Positions 17,333 through 27,152 of a stretch of 64,000 bases of DNA are shown here, one piece after another. The notes beneath the pieces are model-generated. The model worked only from the letters and a program-made list of their open reading frames with translations. It was not told the origin of the DNA and searched no databases. The stretch is taken from the NCBI GenBank assembly GCA_001689415.1, contig LUJM01000102.1:1-64000 (forward strand), read 5' to 3'. This DNA comes from Bacteroidales bacterium M2. Lineage in GTDB: Bacteria; Bacteroidota; Bacteroidia; Bacteroidales; Muribaculaceae. A program made the position numbers and the translations under genes. Numbering within the stretch: position 1 is the first letter of the stretch; each line of letters opens with the position of its first letter.

Positions 17333-19036
17333 ATGGATAAAAGAATAATTGAATGTGTGCCCAATTTCAGCGAGGGCCGCGACAAAGAGATTATCAAAAA
17401 CATTACCGACGCTATCACTACTGTCGAGGGCGTTGCGCTGCTCGATGTTGACCCGGGCGAGGCTACCAACCGCACCGTGGTCACTTTTGCCGGTGAACCG
17501 GAGGCCGTCGCCGAGGCGGCTTTCAGGGGTATCTGCAAGGCGGCCGAGCTTATCGACATGAGCAAGCACCACGGCGCTCACCCTCGAATGGGTGCTACCG
17601 ACGTGTGCCCATTTGTCCCCGTCAGCGGTGTAACTCTCGAGGAATGTGCCGAATTGGCCCGCAAGCTTGGCCGTCGTGTTGCCGACGAACTCGGCATTCC
17701 GGTCTATGCCTACGAGGCTGCAGCATTTACTCCCGAGCGCAAAAACCTTGCCATATGCCGTAAGGGCGAATACGAGGGCCTCGCAGCACGTATGGGTGCA
17801 GGCGACGGGGCTGACTTCGGCGACAGGAAGTTCGACGAGAAAATGGCACGCACCGGTGCTACAGCAATCGGTGCCCGCGACTTCCTGATTGCCGTAAACT
17901 TCAACCTCAACACCACTTCCACACGCCGCGCCAACGCAATAGCATTCGACGTGCGCGAGAAAGGCCGCCCCATGCGCGAAGGCGGTAAAATTACCGGCAA
18001 GCCTCTCAAAGATGCCGACGGCAAACCTCTCATGCAGCCTGGAACTCTAAAAGGTACCAAAGCTATCGGCTGGTTTATCGACGAATACGGCATCGCCCAG
18101 GTATCGATGAACATCACCGACACCTCGGCCACTCCGCTCCACAAGGCTTTCGACGAAGTGGCGGCCAAGGCCGACGCTCGAGGCATCCGAGTTACCGGCA
18201 CCGAGATTGTAGGACTCGTGCCTCGAAAGGCCCTTATCGACGCCGGCGAGTACTTCCTGCGCAAGCAGCAGCGTTCGCTCGGCATTCCCGACAGCGAGAA
18301 AATACGCATCGCTATCAAATCTATGGGGCTCGACGAACTCAAGCCCTTCGTTGCCGAAGAAAAAATCGTAGAAGATGTGCTTGCCGCTCGCGAACCACAC
18401 ACTCCGCAATTAATCGACATGAGCGCCAAAACATTCGCCGAAACAACTGCCTCCGAGGCTCCTGCGCCCGGCGGTGGTTCGGCTGCGGCATATATGGGCG
18501 CTCTCGCCGCCGCTCTTGCTACAATGGTAGCAAACCTTGCCGCGCACAAAGCCGGCTGGGATGACCGCTGGGAAGAATTCAGCGACATGGCCGTACGCGG
18601 TCAGAAGCACATGAATACCCTGCTAACACTCGTAGACCGCGATACCGAGGCTTTCAACGGAATTATGGCCGCATTCGGCATGCCAAAAGCAACCGATGCC
18701 GAGAAGGCTGCTCGCAGCCGGGCTATACACGATGCCACCGTAAATGCCGTCGAAGTGCCTTATGCTACATTGCGCGAAGCCTTGGCTACTTTCAGCGTAC
18801 TGCGCGAAGTTGCACTCAACGGCAACCCTGCCTCGGCGAGCGATGCCGGTGTTGGTGCTCTTGCAGCACGCGCTGCCGTGCATGGCGCATACCTCAACAT
18901 GAAAATCAATGCAGCCGACATCGATGATGAGAATGTCAACGAACTCATCAACAAAGCTGCTTCAATGGTAAGCGATGCCGACAGGTTCGAATCTGAAATC
19001 TTAGCTATAGTAAACGATAAAATAGCCTCGAAATGA
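17333..19036 (+). CDS. ftcD: Bifunctional glutamate formimidoyltransferase / formimidoyl-THF cyclodeaminase
   Basis: Last step of histidine breakdown: moves the formimino group of N-formimino-glutamate to tetrahydrofolate and then deaminates it to methenyl-THF. The protein is 567 aa. The formiminotransferase domain covers about residues 1-300 (IIECVPNFSEGRDKE; HHGAHPRMGATDVCPFVPV). The cyclodeaminase domain runs from about 365 to the end, with EAPAPGGGSAAAYMGALAAA. The fusion has the same order as the animal enzyme. It is first of four genes, overlapping hutU by 4 nt. In-frame alternatives at 17309 and 17318 lie too close to the promoter. Confidence 0.95.
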   Translation: MDKRIIECVPNFSEGRDKEIIKNITDAITTVEGVALLDVDPGEATNRTVVTFAGEPEAVAEAAFRGICKAAELIDMSKHHGAHPRMGATDVCPFVPVSGVTLEECAELARKLGRRVADELGIPVYAYEAAAFTPERKNLAICRKGEYEGLAARMGAGDGADFGDRKFDEKMARTGATAIGARDFLIAVNFNLNTTSTRRANAIAFDVREKGRPMREGGKITGKPLKDADGKPLMQPGTLKGTKAIGWFIDEYGIAQVSMNITDTSATPLHKAFDEVAAKADARGIRVTGTEIVGLVPRKALIDAGEYFLRKQQRSLGIPDSEKIRIAIKSMGLDELKPFVAEEKIVEDVLAAREPHTPQLIDMSAKTFAETTASEAPAPGGGSAAAYMGALAAALATMVANLAAHKAGWDDRWEEFSDMAVRGQKHMNTLLTLVDRDTEAFNGIMAAFGMPKATDAEKAARSRAIHDATVNAVEVPYATLREALATFSVLREVALNGNPASASDAGVGALAARAAVHGAYLNMKINAADIDDENVNELINKAASMVSDADRFESEILAIVNDKIASK

Positions 19037-21045
19037 CCTCAGAAGAGTTTAAAATTGCCGTAGCAGAGGGCATACCCGCCACTCTGCCACCAGCAAAACC
19101 ATATGATACCGAAGTTAACCACGCTCCCAAGCGAAAGAAAATTCTCACCGACGACGAAGAACGACTCGCCCTTCACAATGCCTTGAGGTATTTCCCGGCT
19201 GAGCTTCACAAGGACCTCGCGCCCGAGTTTGCCGACGAGCTGCGTCGCTTTGGTCGCATCTACATGTACCGATACAGGCCTGATTACGACATGTACGCAC
19301 GACCTATCGACGAGTACCCCGCTCGTTCGCGTCAGGCTGCTGCAATCATGATGATGATTCAGAACAACCTCGACCCGGCTGTGGCTCAGCATCCTCACGA
19401 ACTGATTACCTACGGCGGAAACGGTGCTGTTTTCCAGAACTGGGCGCAGTACCGACTGGTGATGAAATACCTAAGCGAGATGACCGACGAGCAGACTCTC
19501 GTCATGTACTCCGGTCATCCGTTAGGCCTATTCCCCTCGTCGGCCAACGCTCCGCGTGTAGTCGTGACAAACGGCATGGTAATTCCAAATTACTCCAAGC
19601 CCGACGACTGGGAGCGCTTCAATGCCCTCGGTGTAAGCCAGTACGGACAGATGACTGCCGGTTCGTACATGTATATCGGGCCGCAAGGCATCGTACACGG
19701 CACAACTATCACTGTACTCAATGCCGGTCGACGACATAGCAAAGATGGCAACCTGGCCGGTATGCTGTTCGTAACGGCAGGTCTCGGCGGCATGTCGGGC
19801 GCTCAGCCAAAGGCCGGTAACATCGCCGGTGTGATAAGCATAACTGCCGAAATCAACCCGAAGGCCGTAGAAAAACGCCACGCACAAGGCTGGGTCGACG
19901 AAGTGTATACCGACCTCGACAGCCTGATCGCTCGTGTCGCCAAGGCCCGAGAAGCCAAAGAAACAGTTTCACTCGCATACCAGGGCAATGTCGTTGACCT
20001 TTGGGAACGACTCGCCGACGAGGATATCACCGTCGAACTCGGCAGCGACCAGACTTCGCTCCACAACCCTTGGGCAGGCGGATACTACCCAGTAGGGCTT
20101 TCGTTCGAAGAAGCCAAAACTATGATGGCCGAAGACCCCGACGAGTTCCGTCGTCGTGTACAGGAATCGCTCCGCCGCCAGGTGACCGCGATCAACAAGC
20201 TCACCGCCCGTGGCATGTATTTCTTCGACTACGGCAACGCATTCCTGCTCGAAAGTTCGCGTGCCGGTGCCGACGTTCTCAACCCCGACGGCACATTCCG
20301 ATACCCCTCGTACGTCCAGGATATCATGGGCCCGCTCTTCTTCGACTACGGCTTCGGCCCGTTCCGCTGGGTAGTGACATCGGGCAAGCCCGAAGACCTC
20401 GCCGTTACCGACCGTATCGCTGCCGAGGTACTCAAGGAAATACGCCGTACCGCTCCCGCCGACATATGCGGACAGCTCGACGACAACATCCACTGGATTA
20501 AAGAGGCCGGACCCAACCACCTCGTAGTGGGATCTCAGGCACGCATCCTCTACGCCGATGCCGAAGGCCGCGCAAAGATTGCACTTGCTTTCAACGATGC
20601 AATCGCACGTGGCGAACTGTCGGCCCCGGTAGTCCTTGGTCGCGACCACCACGATGTAAGCGGCACAGACTCCCCATTCCGTGAAACATCGAATATCTAC
20701 GACGGCTCGCGTTATTGCGCCGACATGGCCGTACACAATGTAATCGGCGACTCCTTCCGAGGTGCCACATGGGTATCACTCCACAATGGCGGCGGTGTTG
20801 GCTGGGGCGAAGTCGTAAACGGTGGCTTCGGCATGGTAATCGACGGCAGCGATGAAGCCGCACGACGCATCAGCTCTATGCTGCTCTGGGACGTCAACAA
20901 CGGCATCGCTCGTCGCTCGTGGGCGCGTAACAAAGGCGCTATCGATGCAATCCGTCGTGAAATGGACCGAACCCCGGGCCTTACAGTCACCCTGCCTAAT
21001 TTTGCCGACGAATCTATCATTAACTCTGCCTTAAACAATCAGTAA
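19033..21045 (+). CDS. hutU: Urocanate hydratase
   Basis: Converts urocanate to imidazolone propionate using NAD+ as an electrophile. At 670 aa it is the longer Bacteroidota form (enterobacterial and pseudomonad enzymes are near 555). Family segments seen include GGNGAVFQNWAQYRL, YSGHPLGLFP, the Rossmann region (GMLFVTAGLGGMSGAQPKA) and the C-terminal SLHNGGGVGWGEVVNGGFGM. It is coupled to ftcD by a 4-nt overlap and touches hutH at its stop codon (TAATG). Confidence 0.96.
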   Translation: MTSEEFKIAVAEGIPATLPPAKPYDTEVNHAPKRKKILTDDEERLALHNALRYFPAELHKDLAPEFADELRRFGRIYMYRYRPDYDMYARPIDEYPARSRQAAAIMMMIQNNLDPAVAQHPHELITYGGNGAVFQNWAQYRLVMKYLSEMTDEQTLVMYSGHPLGLFPSSANAPRVVVTNGMVIPNYSKPDDWERFNALGVSQYGQMTAGSYMYIGPQGIVHGTTITVLNAGRRHSKDGNLAGMLFVTAGLGGMSGAQPKAGNIAGVISITAEINPKAVEKRHAQGWVDEVYTDLDSLIARVAKAREAKETVSLAYQGNVVDLWERLADEDITVELGSDQTSLHNPWAGGYYPVGLSFEEAKTMMAEDPDEFRRRVQESLRRQVTAINKLTARGMYFFDYGNAFLLESSRAGADVLNPDGTFRYPSYVQDIMGPLFFDYGFGPFRWVVTSGKPEDLAVTDRIAAEVLKEIRRTAPADICGQLDDNIHWIKEAGPNHLVVGSQARILYADAEGRAKIALAFNDAIARGELSAPVVLGRDHHDVSGTDSPFRETSNIYDGSRYCADMAVHNVIGDSFRGATWVSLHNGGGVGWGEVVNGGFGMVIDGSDEAARRISSMLLWDVNNGIARRSWARNKGAIDAIRREMDRTPGLTVTLPNFADESIINSALNNQ

Positions 21046-22526
21046 TGCACCATATTAGTCCTGAAATTATAAGCTGCGAAAAGGCTTACGACATTGTTGC
21101 CAATTCAGAACCAATCGCCCTCTCCGAAGAATCAGAGCACCGCGTTGCGGCTTGCCGCAAATTCCTCGACGACAAAATCGCCAATATCGACCGTCCGCTC
21201 TACGGCATCACTACCGGCTTCGGTTCGCTTTGCGATATCTCCATTTCGCCCGAAGACCTCGAGAAACTGCAGTGCAATCTGATGATGAGCCACGCCTGCG
21301 GCATGGGCGACCGTGTGCCTCGCAATATCGTGCGACTCATGCTTCTGCTCAAAGCCCAGTCGCTAAGCTACGGCAACTCGGGCGTGCAGGTAGCAACCGT
21401 AAAACGCCTTATCGATTTCTACAACGAAGGCATCACACCGGTGGTCTACAGCCAAGGCTCTCTCGGTGCATCGGGCGACCTTGCCCCCCTTGCTCACCTG
21501 AGCCTGCCCTTGATTGGCATGGGCACCGTTGAATACAACGGTCGCATTCGACCTGCAGCCGAAGTCCTTGACGAGCTCGGTTGGGAACCTGTACACATGC
21601 AGTCGAAAGAGGGCCTCGCCCTGCTCAACGGCACTCAGTTCATGTCGGCCCACGGTGTATGGGCGATTACTCGTGCCAAACGACTTGCCGAAATGGCACA
21701 ACTGATTGCAGCAATGAGCCTCGATGCCTTCGATGGCCGTCTCGAACCTTTCGGCGACGAGGTAAACCGCGTGCGCCGTCATGCCGGACAGATCAAGGTT
21801 GCCGAAACAATGCGCCGTCTGCTCCAAGGCAGCGAGATTGCAGCTCAGCCCAAGAAGCACGTACAAGACCCCTACTCATTCCGCTGCATACCCCAGGTAC
21901 ACGGCGCGGTTTTCGACGCTATCGACTTCGTTGAGGCGCGTCTCGAAGAAGAAATCAACGCTCCTACCGACAATCCCACTATTTTCCCCGACGAGGATAT
22001 AATCGTGTCGGCTGGCAACTTCCACGGCGAACCGATAGCCATGCCAATGGATTATCTCGCCCTTGCCCTCACAGAGCTTTCGAGCATTTCGGAGCGACGT
22101 ATCTACAAACTTATCGGCGGCACTCGCAATCTGCCCTCGTTCCTGGTGGCAAAGCCCGGCCTCAACAGCGGCTTCATGATTACCCAGTACACCGCTGCTT
22201 CGATAGTAAACCAGAGCAAAGGCCTGTGCTGGCCTACAAGCTGCGACAGCATTCCCTCGTCGCAAGGTCAGGAAGACCACGTGTCAATGGGTGCTAATGC
22301 CGCCACAAAGCTCGTCAAGGTGCTCGAAAACACTACCCGCGTCCTCGCTATCGAGCTTATGGTTGCCGCCCAGGCTCTCGAATTCCGTCGCCCGCTCAAA
22401 TCTTCCGACGAGGTCGAAGAGTTATTCAAAGCGTACCGCGTAGCCGTACCATTTGTCGACAATGACACCTTCATGGCTCCGTTGCTCGACAAGTCTATAC
22501 AATTTGTATCGGCATGTATATCGTAA
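21045..22526 (+). CDS. hutH: Histidine ammonia-lyase
   Basis: Deaminates L-histidine to trans-urocanate, the first step of the pathway. It is 493 aa, normal for the family. The Ala142-Ser143-Gly144 triad in GSLGASGDLAPLAHL forms the MIO cofactor autocatalytically. Tyr53 in YGITTGFG and the QDPYSFRC-like VQDPYSFRCIPQVHG segment are also present. The gene begins on the last base of hutU and overlaps hutI by 13 nt. The operon order ftcD-U-H-I lets one promoter drive the whole conversion of histidine to glutamate. Confidence 0.97.
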   Translation: MHHISPEIISCEKAYDIVANSEPIALSEESEHRVAACRKFLDDKIANIDRPLYGITTGFGSLCDISISPEDLEKLQCNLMMSHACGMGDRVPRNIVRLMLLLKAQSLSYGNSGVQVATVKRLIDFYNEGITPVVYSQGSLGASGDLAPLAHLSLPLIGMGTVEYNGRIRPAAEVLDELGWEPVHMQSKEGLALLNGTQFMSAHGVWAITRAKRLAEMAQLIAAMSLDAFDGRLEPFGDEVNRVRRHAGQIKVAETMRRLLQGSEIAAQPKKHVQDPYSFRCIPQVHGAVFDAIDFVEARLEEEINAPTDNPTIFPDEDIIVSAGNFHGEPIAMPMDYLALALTELSSISERRIYKLIGGTRNLPSFLVAKPGLNSGFMITQYTAASIVNQSKGLCWPTSCDSIPSSQGQEDHVSMGANAATKLVKVLENTTRVLAIELMVAAQALEFRRPLKSSDEVEELFKAYRVAVPFVDNDTFMAPLLDKSIQFVSACIS

Positions 22527-23737
22527 ATATATCTACACTCCATGGCATACTGCCCGGCCATGTCGACCGTTTGCGCGGTGCCGACATGGCCTCGGGCATG
22601 ACTTCGGTCAACGATGCCTGGTTGAGCTTTGACAAAGGCCTAATCACAGGATTCGGCCCGATGTGCGACTTCCCCGGAGGCGACGACAAGGTAATCGATG
22701 CCGACGGCGGCATGGTGCTGCCCGCCTTCTGCGACTCGCACACACATATCATCTATGCCGGAAGTAGGCAGGGCGAGTTTGTCGACAAGATTCGCGGACT
22801 AAGCTACGAGGAAGTGGCTCGCCGTGGAGGTGGCATCCTTAACTCGGCCGATGTTCTCGCCCACACATCGGAGCAAGAACTTTTCGAGGCGGCCAAGTAC
22901 CGTGCCTCCGACATGATGTCGAAAGGCACCGGGGCTTTCGAAGTCAAAACAGGCTACGGACTCTCCACCGCCACCGAACTCAAGATGCTCCGCGTTGCCG
23001 CTCGTTTACGCGACGAACTTTCTGCTCGGGTACGCATCACATTTTTAGGAGCTCATGCCGTGGCTCGCGAATATGCAGGTCGACAGGCCGATTACGTCGA
23101 CATGGTGATAAACGAAATGATGCCCGCGATAGCAGCCGAAGGCATTGCCGAGTATGTAGATGTATTCTGCGACACCGGCTTCTTCACTCCCGACGAAACG
23201 GCGCGTATCATGGAGGCTGGTGCCCGTTACGGCATGAAACCCAAAATCCACGCCAACGAGCTGGGTAATTCCGGCGGCGTGCAGGTCGGTGTTGCCCATG
23301 GGGCGCTTTCGGTAGACCACCTCGAGCAAGCAGGTGACGACGAAATAGCACTCTTGGCGGCATCTGACACCGTGGCGACAATGTTGCCCGGAGCATCCTT
23401 CTTCAGCCGTCTGCCCTACGGCCCCGCCCGAAAGGCTGTCGATGCAGGATGCACCGTAGCTCTTGCCAGCGACTACAACCCCGGTTCATCACCCTCGGGC
23501 GACATGCGCTTCGTATGGGCGCTCGGATGTATACAGCAACGCCTCTTACCGGCCGAAGCACTCGCAGCCGTCACTATCAACGGTGCAGCCGCAATGGGTC
23601 TGGGCGAACAATGCGGTGCAATATCCGTAGGCCGCGACGCCTCATTGATTATCACCCGACCACTCCCCGACCTCGACTACATCCCCTACGCATACACCGA
23701 ACCATGGATTAAGCAAGTAATCCACAGAGGTTGCTAA
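22514..23737 (+). CDS. hutI: Imidazolonepropionase
   Basis: Hydrolyses 4-imidazolone-5-propionate to N-formimino-glutamate, the substrate of FtcD. It is 407 aa, a metal-dependent amidohydrolase. The metal-binding HxH is in CDSHTHIIYAG; further ligands are in FLGAHAV, KIHANELG and ALASDYNPGSSPSG, all characteristic of HutI. The start overlaps the end of hutH by 13 nt. A terminator follows 18 nt after the stop. Confidence 0.96.
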   Translation: MYIVNISTLHGILPGHVDRLRGADMASGMTSVNDAWLSFDKGLITGFGPMCDFPGGDDKVIDADGGMVLPAFCDSHTHIIYAGSRQGEFVDKIRGLSYEEVARRGGGILNSADVLAHTSEQELFEAAKYRASDMMSKGTGAFEVKTGYGLSTATELKMLRVAARLRDELSARVRITFLGAHAVAREYAGRQADYVDMVINEMMPAIAAEGIAEYVDVFCDTGFFTPDETARIMEAGARYGMKPKIHANELGNSGGVQVGVAHGALSVDHLEQAGDDEIALLAASDTVATMLPGASFFSRLPYGPARKAVDAGCTVALASDYNPGSSPSGDMRFVWALGCIQQRLLPAEALAAVTINGAAAMGLGEQCGAISVGRDASLIITRPLPDLDYIPYAYTEPWIKQVIHRGC

Positions 23738-23754
23738 AAGCATAACCACTCAAC

Positions 23755-23791
23755 AAAAAGGAGCGCGACCACCCGGCCCCGCTCCTTTTTT
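23755..23791. terminator. Bidirectional terminator between hutI and the T9SS protein gene
   Basis: AAAAAGGAGCG and CGCTCCTTTTTT form an 11-bp stem with a T-run on each strand, suited to ending the hut operon and the convergent gene whose stop is at 23810. Confidence 0.8.
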
Positions 23792-23809
23792 AGACTTGGG
23801 GGAGCAAGT

Positions 23810-24703
23810 TTATTCGGCGATAATCTTGCCGGATGCCACCTCTCCGTCACCAAAATAAACTGTGTAGATATATGCGCCACGGGCTATACTGCGAGGGCTT
23901 ACGGCAAACGAATCCATGCCATCTGCAACATATACCTTATCAATAAGGCGTCCTTGCATGTCGCTGAAGGTAACGAAAGTTCCTTCTACAGCCTCACGAC
24001 CCATTTCGATTGTCAACATTGCACCCTGCGGGAGCGGATTGGGATATGCCGAGAGTTTTCTCGAAACCACCGCCGGATTAGACAAACTATTCTGTCCGGT
24101 AAATGAGTAGACAGTAATCGAATATTGGGGATAAGAATTCTTAGTACCAACAAGATATAACTTCCCATTCACAGCATTTCCAAATACAAAGTATAAGCTG
24201 CCGTTAATCATACTCAAATCTCCTAAAACAGCACCATCCTGACTATATACATAATCTATTCCTTTTTCAGGGCCATCGACTCGGATAATCACATTCCACT
24301 TGCCGTCGTTGCTAAATACGCCTTTGGTAAGCAGAACATCAGGCATATCATTACCCAAAACTTCAATATCATCATAGTCTGATACTGTATTATAATAGTC
24401 TTGGCCTTCACGCTTCGTTTGTTTATATACGTCTTTTATGGTAAACTGCTCGGCAATACCAAAATCACCATTATAAATAGTGAACATAAGATCTCCAATC
24501 TTCTCGCTACTGGAAACATCCCTGAGGTTAACAACCTCTACGGTAGTGTTATAGATTTTTGTTCCGTCACAAGCAAGCTTAAAGTAACCCCAGCCGGACT
24601 CTTCTCCTGTCGATTGCAGCAGTATTGTAGGCTGCAATGATTGTGCAAGCATCGGTAATGAAGCCACCAATGCCATAAGCACTAAGAAAACAAATTTTTT
24701 CAT
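23810..24703 (-). CDS. Exported protein with T9SS type A sorting domain
   Basis: A 297-aa protein with a Sec signal (MKKFVFLVLMALVASLPMLAQ). The central part (about residues 25-210) has no recognised domain. The last 85 residues form a T9SS sorting domain: KLSAYPNPLPQGAMLTIEM, FSDMQGRLIDKVYV and GAYIYTVYFGDGEVASGKI. It is therefore expected on the cell surface or outside. The start is the ATG directly before the signal peptide; a frame 36 codons longer would hide it. The likely promoter is about 330 nt upstream, giving a long leader. Confidence 0.78.
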   Translation of the reverse strand: MKKFVFLVLMALVASLPMLAQSLQPTILLQSTGEESGWGYFKLACDGTKIYNTTVEVVNLRDVSSSEKIGDLMFTIYNGDFGIAEQFTIKDVYKQTKREGQDYYNTVSDYDDIEVLGNDMPDVLLTKGVFSNDGKWNVIIRVDGPEKGIDYVYSQDGAVLGDLSMINGSLYFVFGNAVNGKLYLVGTKNSYPQYSITVYSFTGQNSLSNPAVVSRKLSAYPNPLPQGAMLTIEMGREAVEGTFVTFSDMQGRLIDKVYVADGMDSFAVSPRSIARGAYIYTVYFGDGEVASGKIIAE

Positions 24704-25029
24704 AAGATTTTTTCCGATAGAGACTCCCCTGAATCGGCAGTTTGAATTAAAAACGAAAAGACGTAGGAATCTGTACTTGTTGCCGTTCCTTCCCATCGAG
24801 GCTTCTCGCATTGCCTATCACTGTCGGTACGGCAACGCAGAAGCCCACGTCTATATATGTAATGATTGTCGGCGACATAAGATAGTCTTTTAAGCCTATC
24901 CTTGCCGTCAAAGATATTACATGACATCGGGCGACTATCGTTGCTTAATACTTGACAGTGATTGAAATTTTGCGAGAATTCCGATGAGTCAAGAATAAAG
25001 CGTCAAGTCACGCTTTCCATAATGTATTG
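24704..25029 (-). other. Long leader region of the T9SS protein gene
   Basis: About 325 nt with no credible gene. A second promoter-like box, TATCTTTG on the minus strand at 24909-24916, lies inside it. AAGCG(TCAAGTCA)CGCTT near 24996 is a short hairpin. A 75-codon minus-strand frame at 24700-24927 overlaps the start and has no recognisable features. Confidence 0.4.
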
Positions 25030-25058
25030 CAAAGATAATGTTTTTTCGTGAATACAAA
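25030..25058 (-). promoter_or_regulatory. Minus-strand promoter upstream of the T9SS protein gene
   Basis: Minus-strand TTTG (25055-25058) and TATCTTTG (25030-25037) are 17 nt apart, a good Bacteroidota promoter. Confidence 0.6.
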
Positions 25059-25202
25059 AAATAAATGGTGCCGAACTGACACCATTAGACTAAAATAAGC
25101 AAGAATAGGAACATGGTTGTCTAAGACAAGCCTCAAAGGCCACTCTCCTGCTTGTATAGTATTTCAACACGATGCTGTTTACAGAAGAGTTAGAAGTACT
25201 CT

Positions 25203-25229
25203 AAAAAAGTCGTCTCCGACGACTTTTTT
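25203..25229. terminator. Perfect palindromic terminator after the ribBA operon
   Basis: AAAAAAGTCGTC and GACGACTTTTTT form a 12-bp perfect stem with a 3-nt loop and T-runs on both strands. It lies 42 nt beyond the stop of the 210-aa gene. A related AAAAAAGTCGTCGGAGACGAC occurs at about 39249, so it may belong to the dispersed repeat set. Confidence 0.8.
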
Positions 25230-25270
25230 GATGCTCGCTTCGTGTATTTACCCTTAAGCAAACACCCTTC

Positions 25271-25903
25271 TCACACTATCTCCGGGTCGAGGGCTTTGAG
25301 GCGGGCAACGGCATCCGCGGCGATATCGAGGGCCATTGTTGCCTCGATTGGTTTGCCGCCAAAACTCAGTTCCGACGGAGCGAGCGACGACAAATCCTCG
25401 CGGATAGCGGCATCTGTTTCGATAAAATTCCGTGGCAGGCCGTAGCGCTTCATTACCTTTACAGTGGCTGTAGCCAGTGCGCCGAGCATCGCGGCGATTC
25501 GCGCAAGATGACCGTCGGTATCGACGGCAAGAATGCGGTGGTCATTGGCAAGCGCAGTAGCCAATACAAACAGATTTTGCAGATACGCCACATACCCCAC
25601 AGGCATTTCCTCGGGGTTGGCCTTAGACAACAGGCACGTCATCAGTACCATTAGCGACGTTGCAAGGGCATCGACAGGCATATCGGCATCGTAGAGGCAC
25701 GAGATATGCGGTCGGGCAACATACATCACATATAGCGCCAGCGCAGTTCGGTCGCCTTCGGGGGCGTTGCGCAGCTCCTCGGCAGCAACGGCAAGCTGCT
25801 CGCCGGTCCACGCCAGCAGGTCGCGGCCGTCGCCCTCCGATGCAAGGCGCTGCATTTCGGCATTGAACTCGCTTATGCGCGAGTTTATCAGCGTTGCATC
25901 CAT
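25271..25903 (-). CDS. Hypothetical protein (210 aa) in ribBA operon
   Basis: A 210-aa, largely helical, Ala/Leu-rich and acidic protein without a signal peptide or clear transmembrane segment. Its start overlaps the ribBA stop (TAATG), so it is translationally coupled. No domain is recognised. Helical repeats such as LATSLMVLMTCLLSKANPEEM and IAAMLGALATATVKVMKRYG suggest a compact all-alpha fold. A link with riboflavin synthesis is suggested only by position. Confidence 0.65.
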   Translation of the reverse strand: MDATLINSRISEFNAEMQRLASEGDGRDLLAWTGEQLAVAAEELRNAPEGDRTALALYVMYVARPHISCLYDADMPVDALATSLMVLMTCLLSKANPEEMPVGYVAYLQNLFVLATALANDHRILAVDTDGHLARIAAMLGALATATVKVMKRYGLPRNFIETDAAIREDLSSLAPSELSFGGKPIEATMALDIAADAVARLKALDPEIV

Positions 25904-27111
25904 TACTCTACCTGGTGCAGGTCGTGACCCATACGCTCTTTCTTTGTGTGCATATAGCGCAGGTTATAGCGGTTGGGGGCGACCTCGATAGGCACGTTTT
26001 CTACAACTTCGAGGCCATAGCCTTCGAGACCGATGCGCTTGATAGGGTTGTTGGTCATAAGGCGCATCTTGCGTATACCGAGCAGGTTGAGTATCTGCGC
26101 ACCTACGCCGTAGTCGCGCTCGTCGGCATCATGGCCAAGGTGGATATTGGCCTCTACGGTATCGAGACCTTCTTCCTGCAGTTTGTATGCCTTGATTTTA
26201 TCCATAAGGCCGATTCCGCGACCTTCCTGATTGAGGTATATCACTGCTCCGCGACCTTCGGCCTCGATCATTTCCATAGCCTTGTGCAGCTGTTCGCCAC
26301 AGTCGCAACGCTTCGATGCAAAAATATCGCCGGTAGCGCACGACGAATGTACGCGCACCAGTACCGGTTCGCCGTCGGCTACATCGCCTTTGATTATGGC
26401 GATATGCTCGAGGCCGTTGTTCTTCTGGCGGAAAGGTATCAGGCGGAAATGGCCGTAAGCGGTAGGCATATCTACCTCTACGCCCTGCTCTACAAGCTGC
26501 TCGGCTGCAAGGCGGTAGCTGATAAGATCACGTATCGACACCAGCTTCATATCCCACTTGTCGGCAAGTTCTCTCAGCTCGGGCAGGCGGGCCATTGTGC
26601 CGTCGTCGCTCATGATTTCCATAAGCGCGGCAGCAGGCTGAAGACCGGCAAGGCGGGCAAGGTCTACGGCGGCCTCGGTATGACCCGAACGACGCAGTAC
26701 TCCGGCATCCTGGGCATAGAGTGGATTGATATGCCCCGGGCGACCGAATGTCTCGGGGGTCGACTCGGGGTCGGCAAGTGCTCGGATTGTTGCGCAGCGG
26801 TCTTCAGCGCTAACGCCGGTTGTGCAACCTTCGAGCTTGTCGACAGTTACGGTAAAGGGTGTTCCGAGTACCGAGGTATTCTGCTCTACCTGGTGTGGCA
26901 GTTCGAGTTCGCGGCAACGCGACAGTGTGATAGGGGCACACAGCACGCCTCGTGCATTCTTGAGCATGAAATTTACCTGCTCGGGAGTTATTTTCTCCGC
27001 TGCGACTATAAGGTCGCCTTCGTTCTCGCGATCTTCGTCGTCGACGACTATCACCATTTTGCCCTGGCGGAAATCGTCGATAGCATCCTGTATGTTGTCA
27101 AGTTTTATCAT
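25903..27111 (-). CDS. ribBA: Bifunctional DHBP synthase / GTP cyclohydrolase II
   Basis: Starts both branches of riboflavin synthesis. The N-terminal DHBP synthase (about residues 1-205) makes 3,4-dihydroxy-2-butanone 4-phosphate and shows the acidic metal site DDEDRENEGDLI. The C-terminal GTP cyclohydrolase II (about 206-402) has the zinc cysteines in SSCATGDIFASKRCDCGEQL and the QEGRGIGL segment. It is 402 aa, a normal fused length. It follows the LPS permease gene by 41 nt on the same strand. No FMN riboswitch is visible upstream. Confidence 0.96.
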   Translation of the reverse strand: MIKLDNIQDAIDDFRQGKMVIVVDDEDRENEGDLIVAAEKITPEQVNFMLKNARGVLCAPITLSRCRELELPHQVEQNTSVLGTPFTVTVDKLEGCTTGVSAEDRCATIRALADPESTPETFGRPGHINPLYAQDAGVLRRSGHTEAAVDLARLAGLQPAAALMEIMSDDGTMARLPELRELADKWDMKLVSIRDLISYRLAAEQLVEQGVEVDMPTAYGHFRLIPFRQKNNGLEHIAIIKGDVADGEPVLVRVHSSCATGDIFASKRCDCGEQLHKAMEMIEAEGRGAVIYLNQEGRGIGLMDKIKAYKLQEEGLDTVEANIHLGHDADERDYGVGAQILNLLGIRKMRLMTNNPIKRIGLEGYGLEVVENVPIEVAPNRYNLRYMHTKKERMGHDLHQVE

Positions 27112-27152
27112 TGCTGTATATGTTTTTCACTCGGCTCGGGGGACGCGGCCTG

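Noticed and set aside
27112..27152. FMN riboswitch before ribBA
   Set aside because: The gap is only 41 nt and the gene is read from the upstream permease transcript; no conserved riboswitch segment is present.
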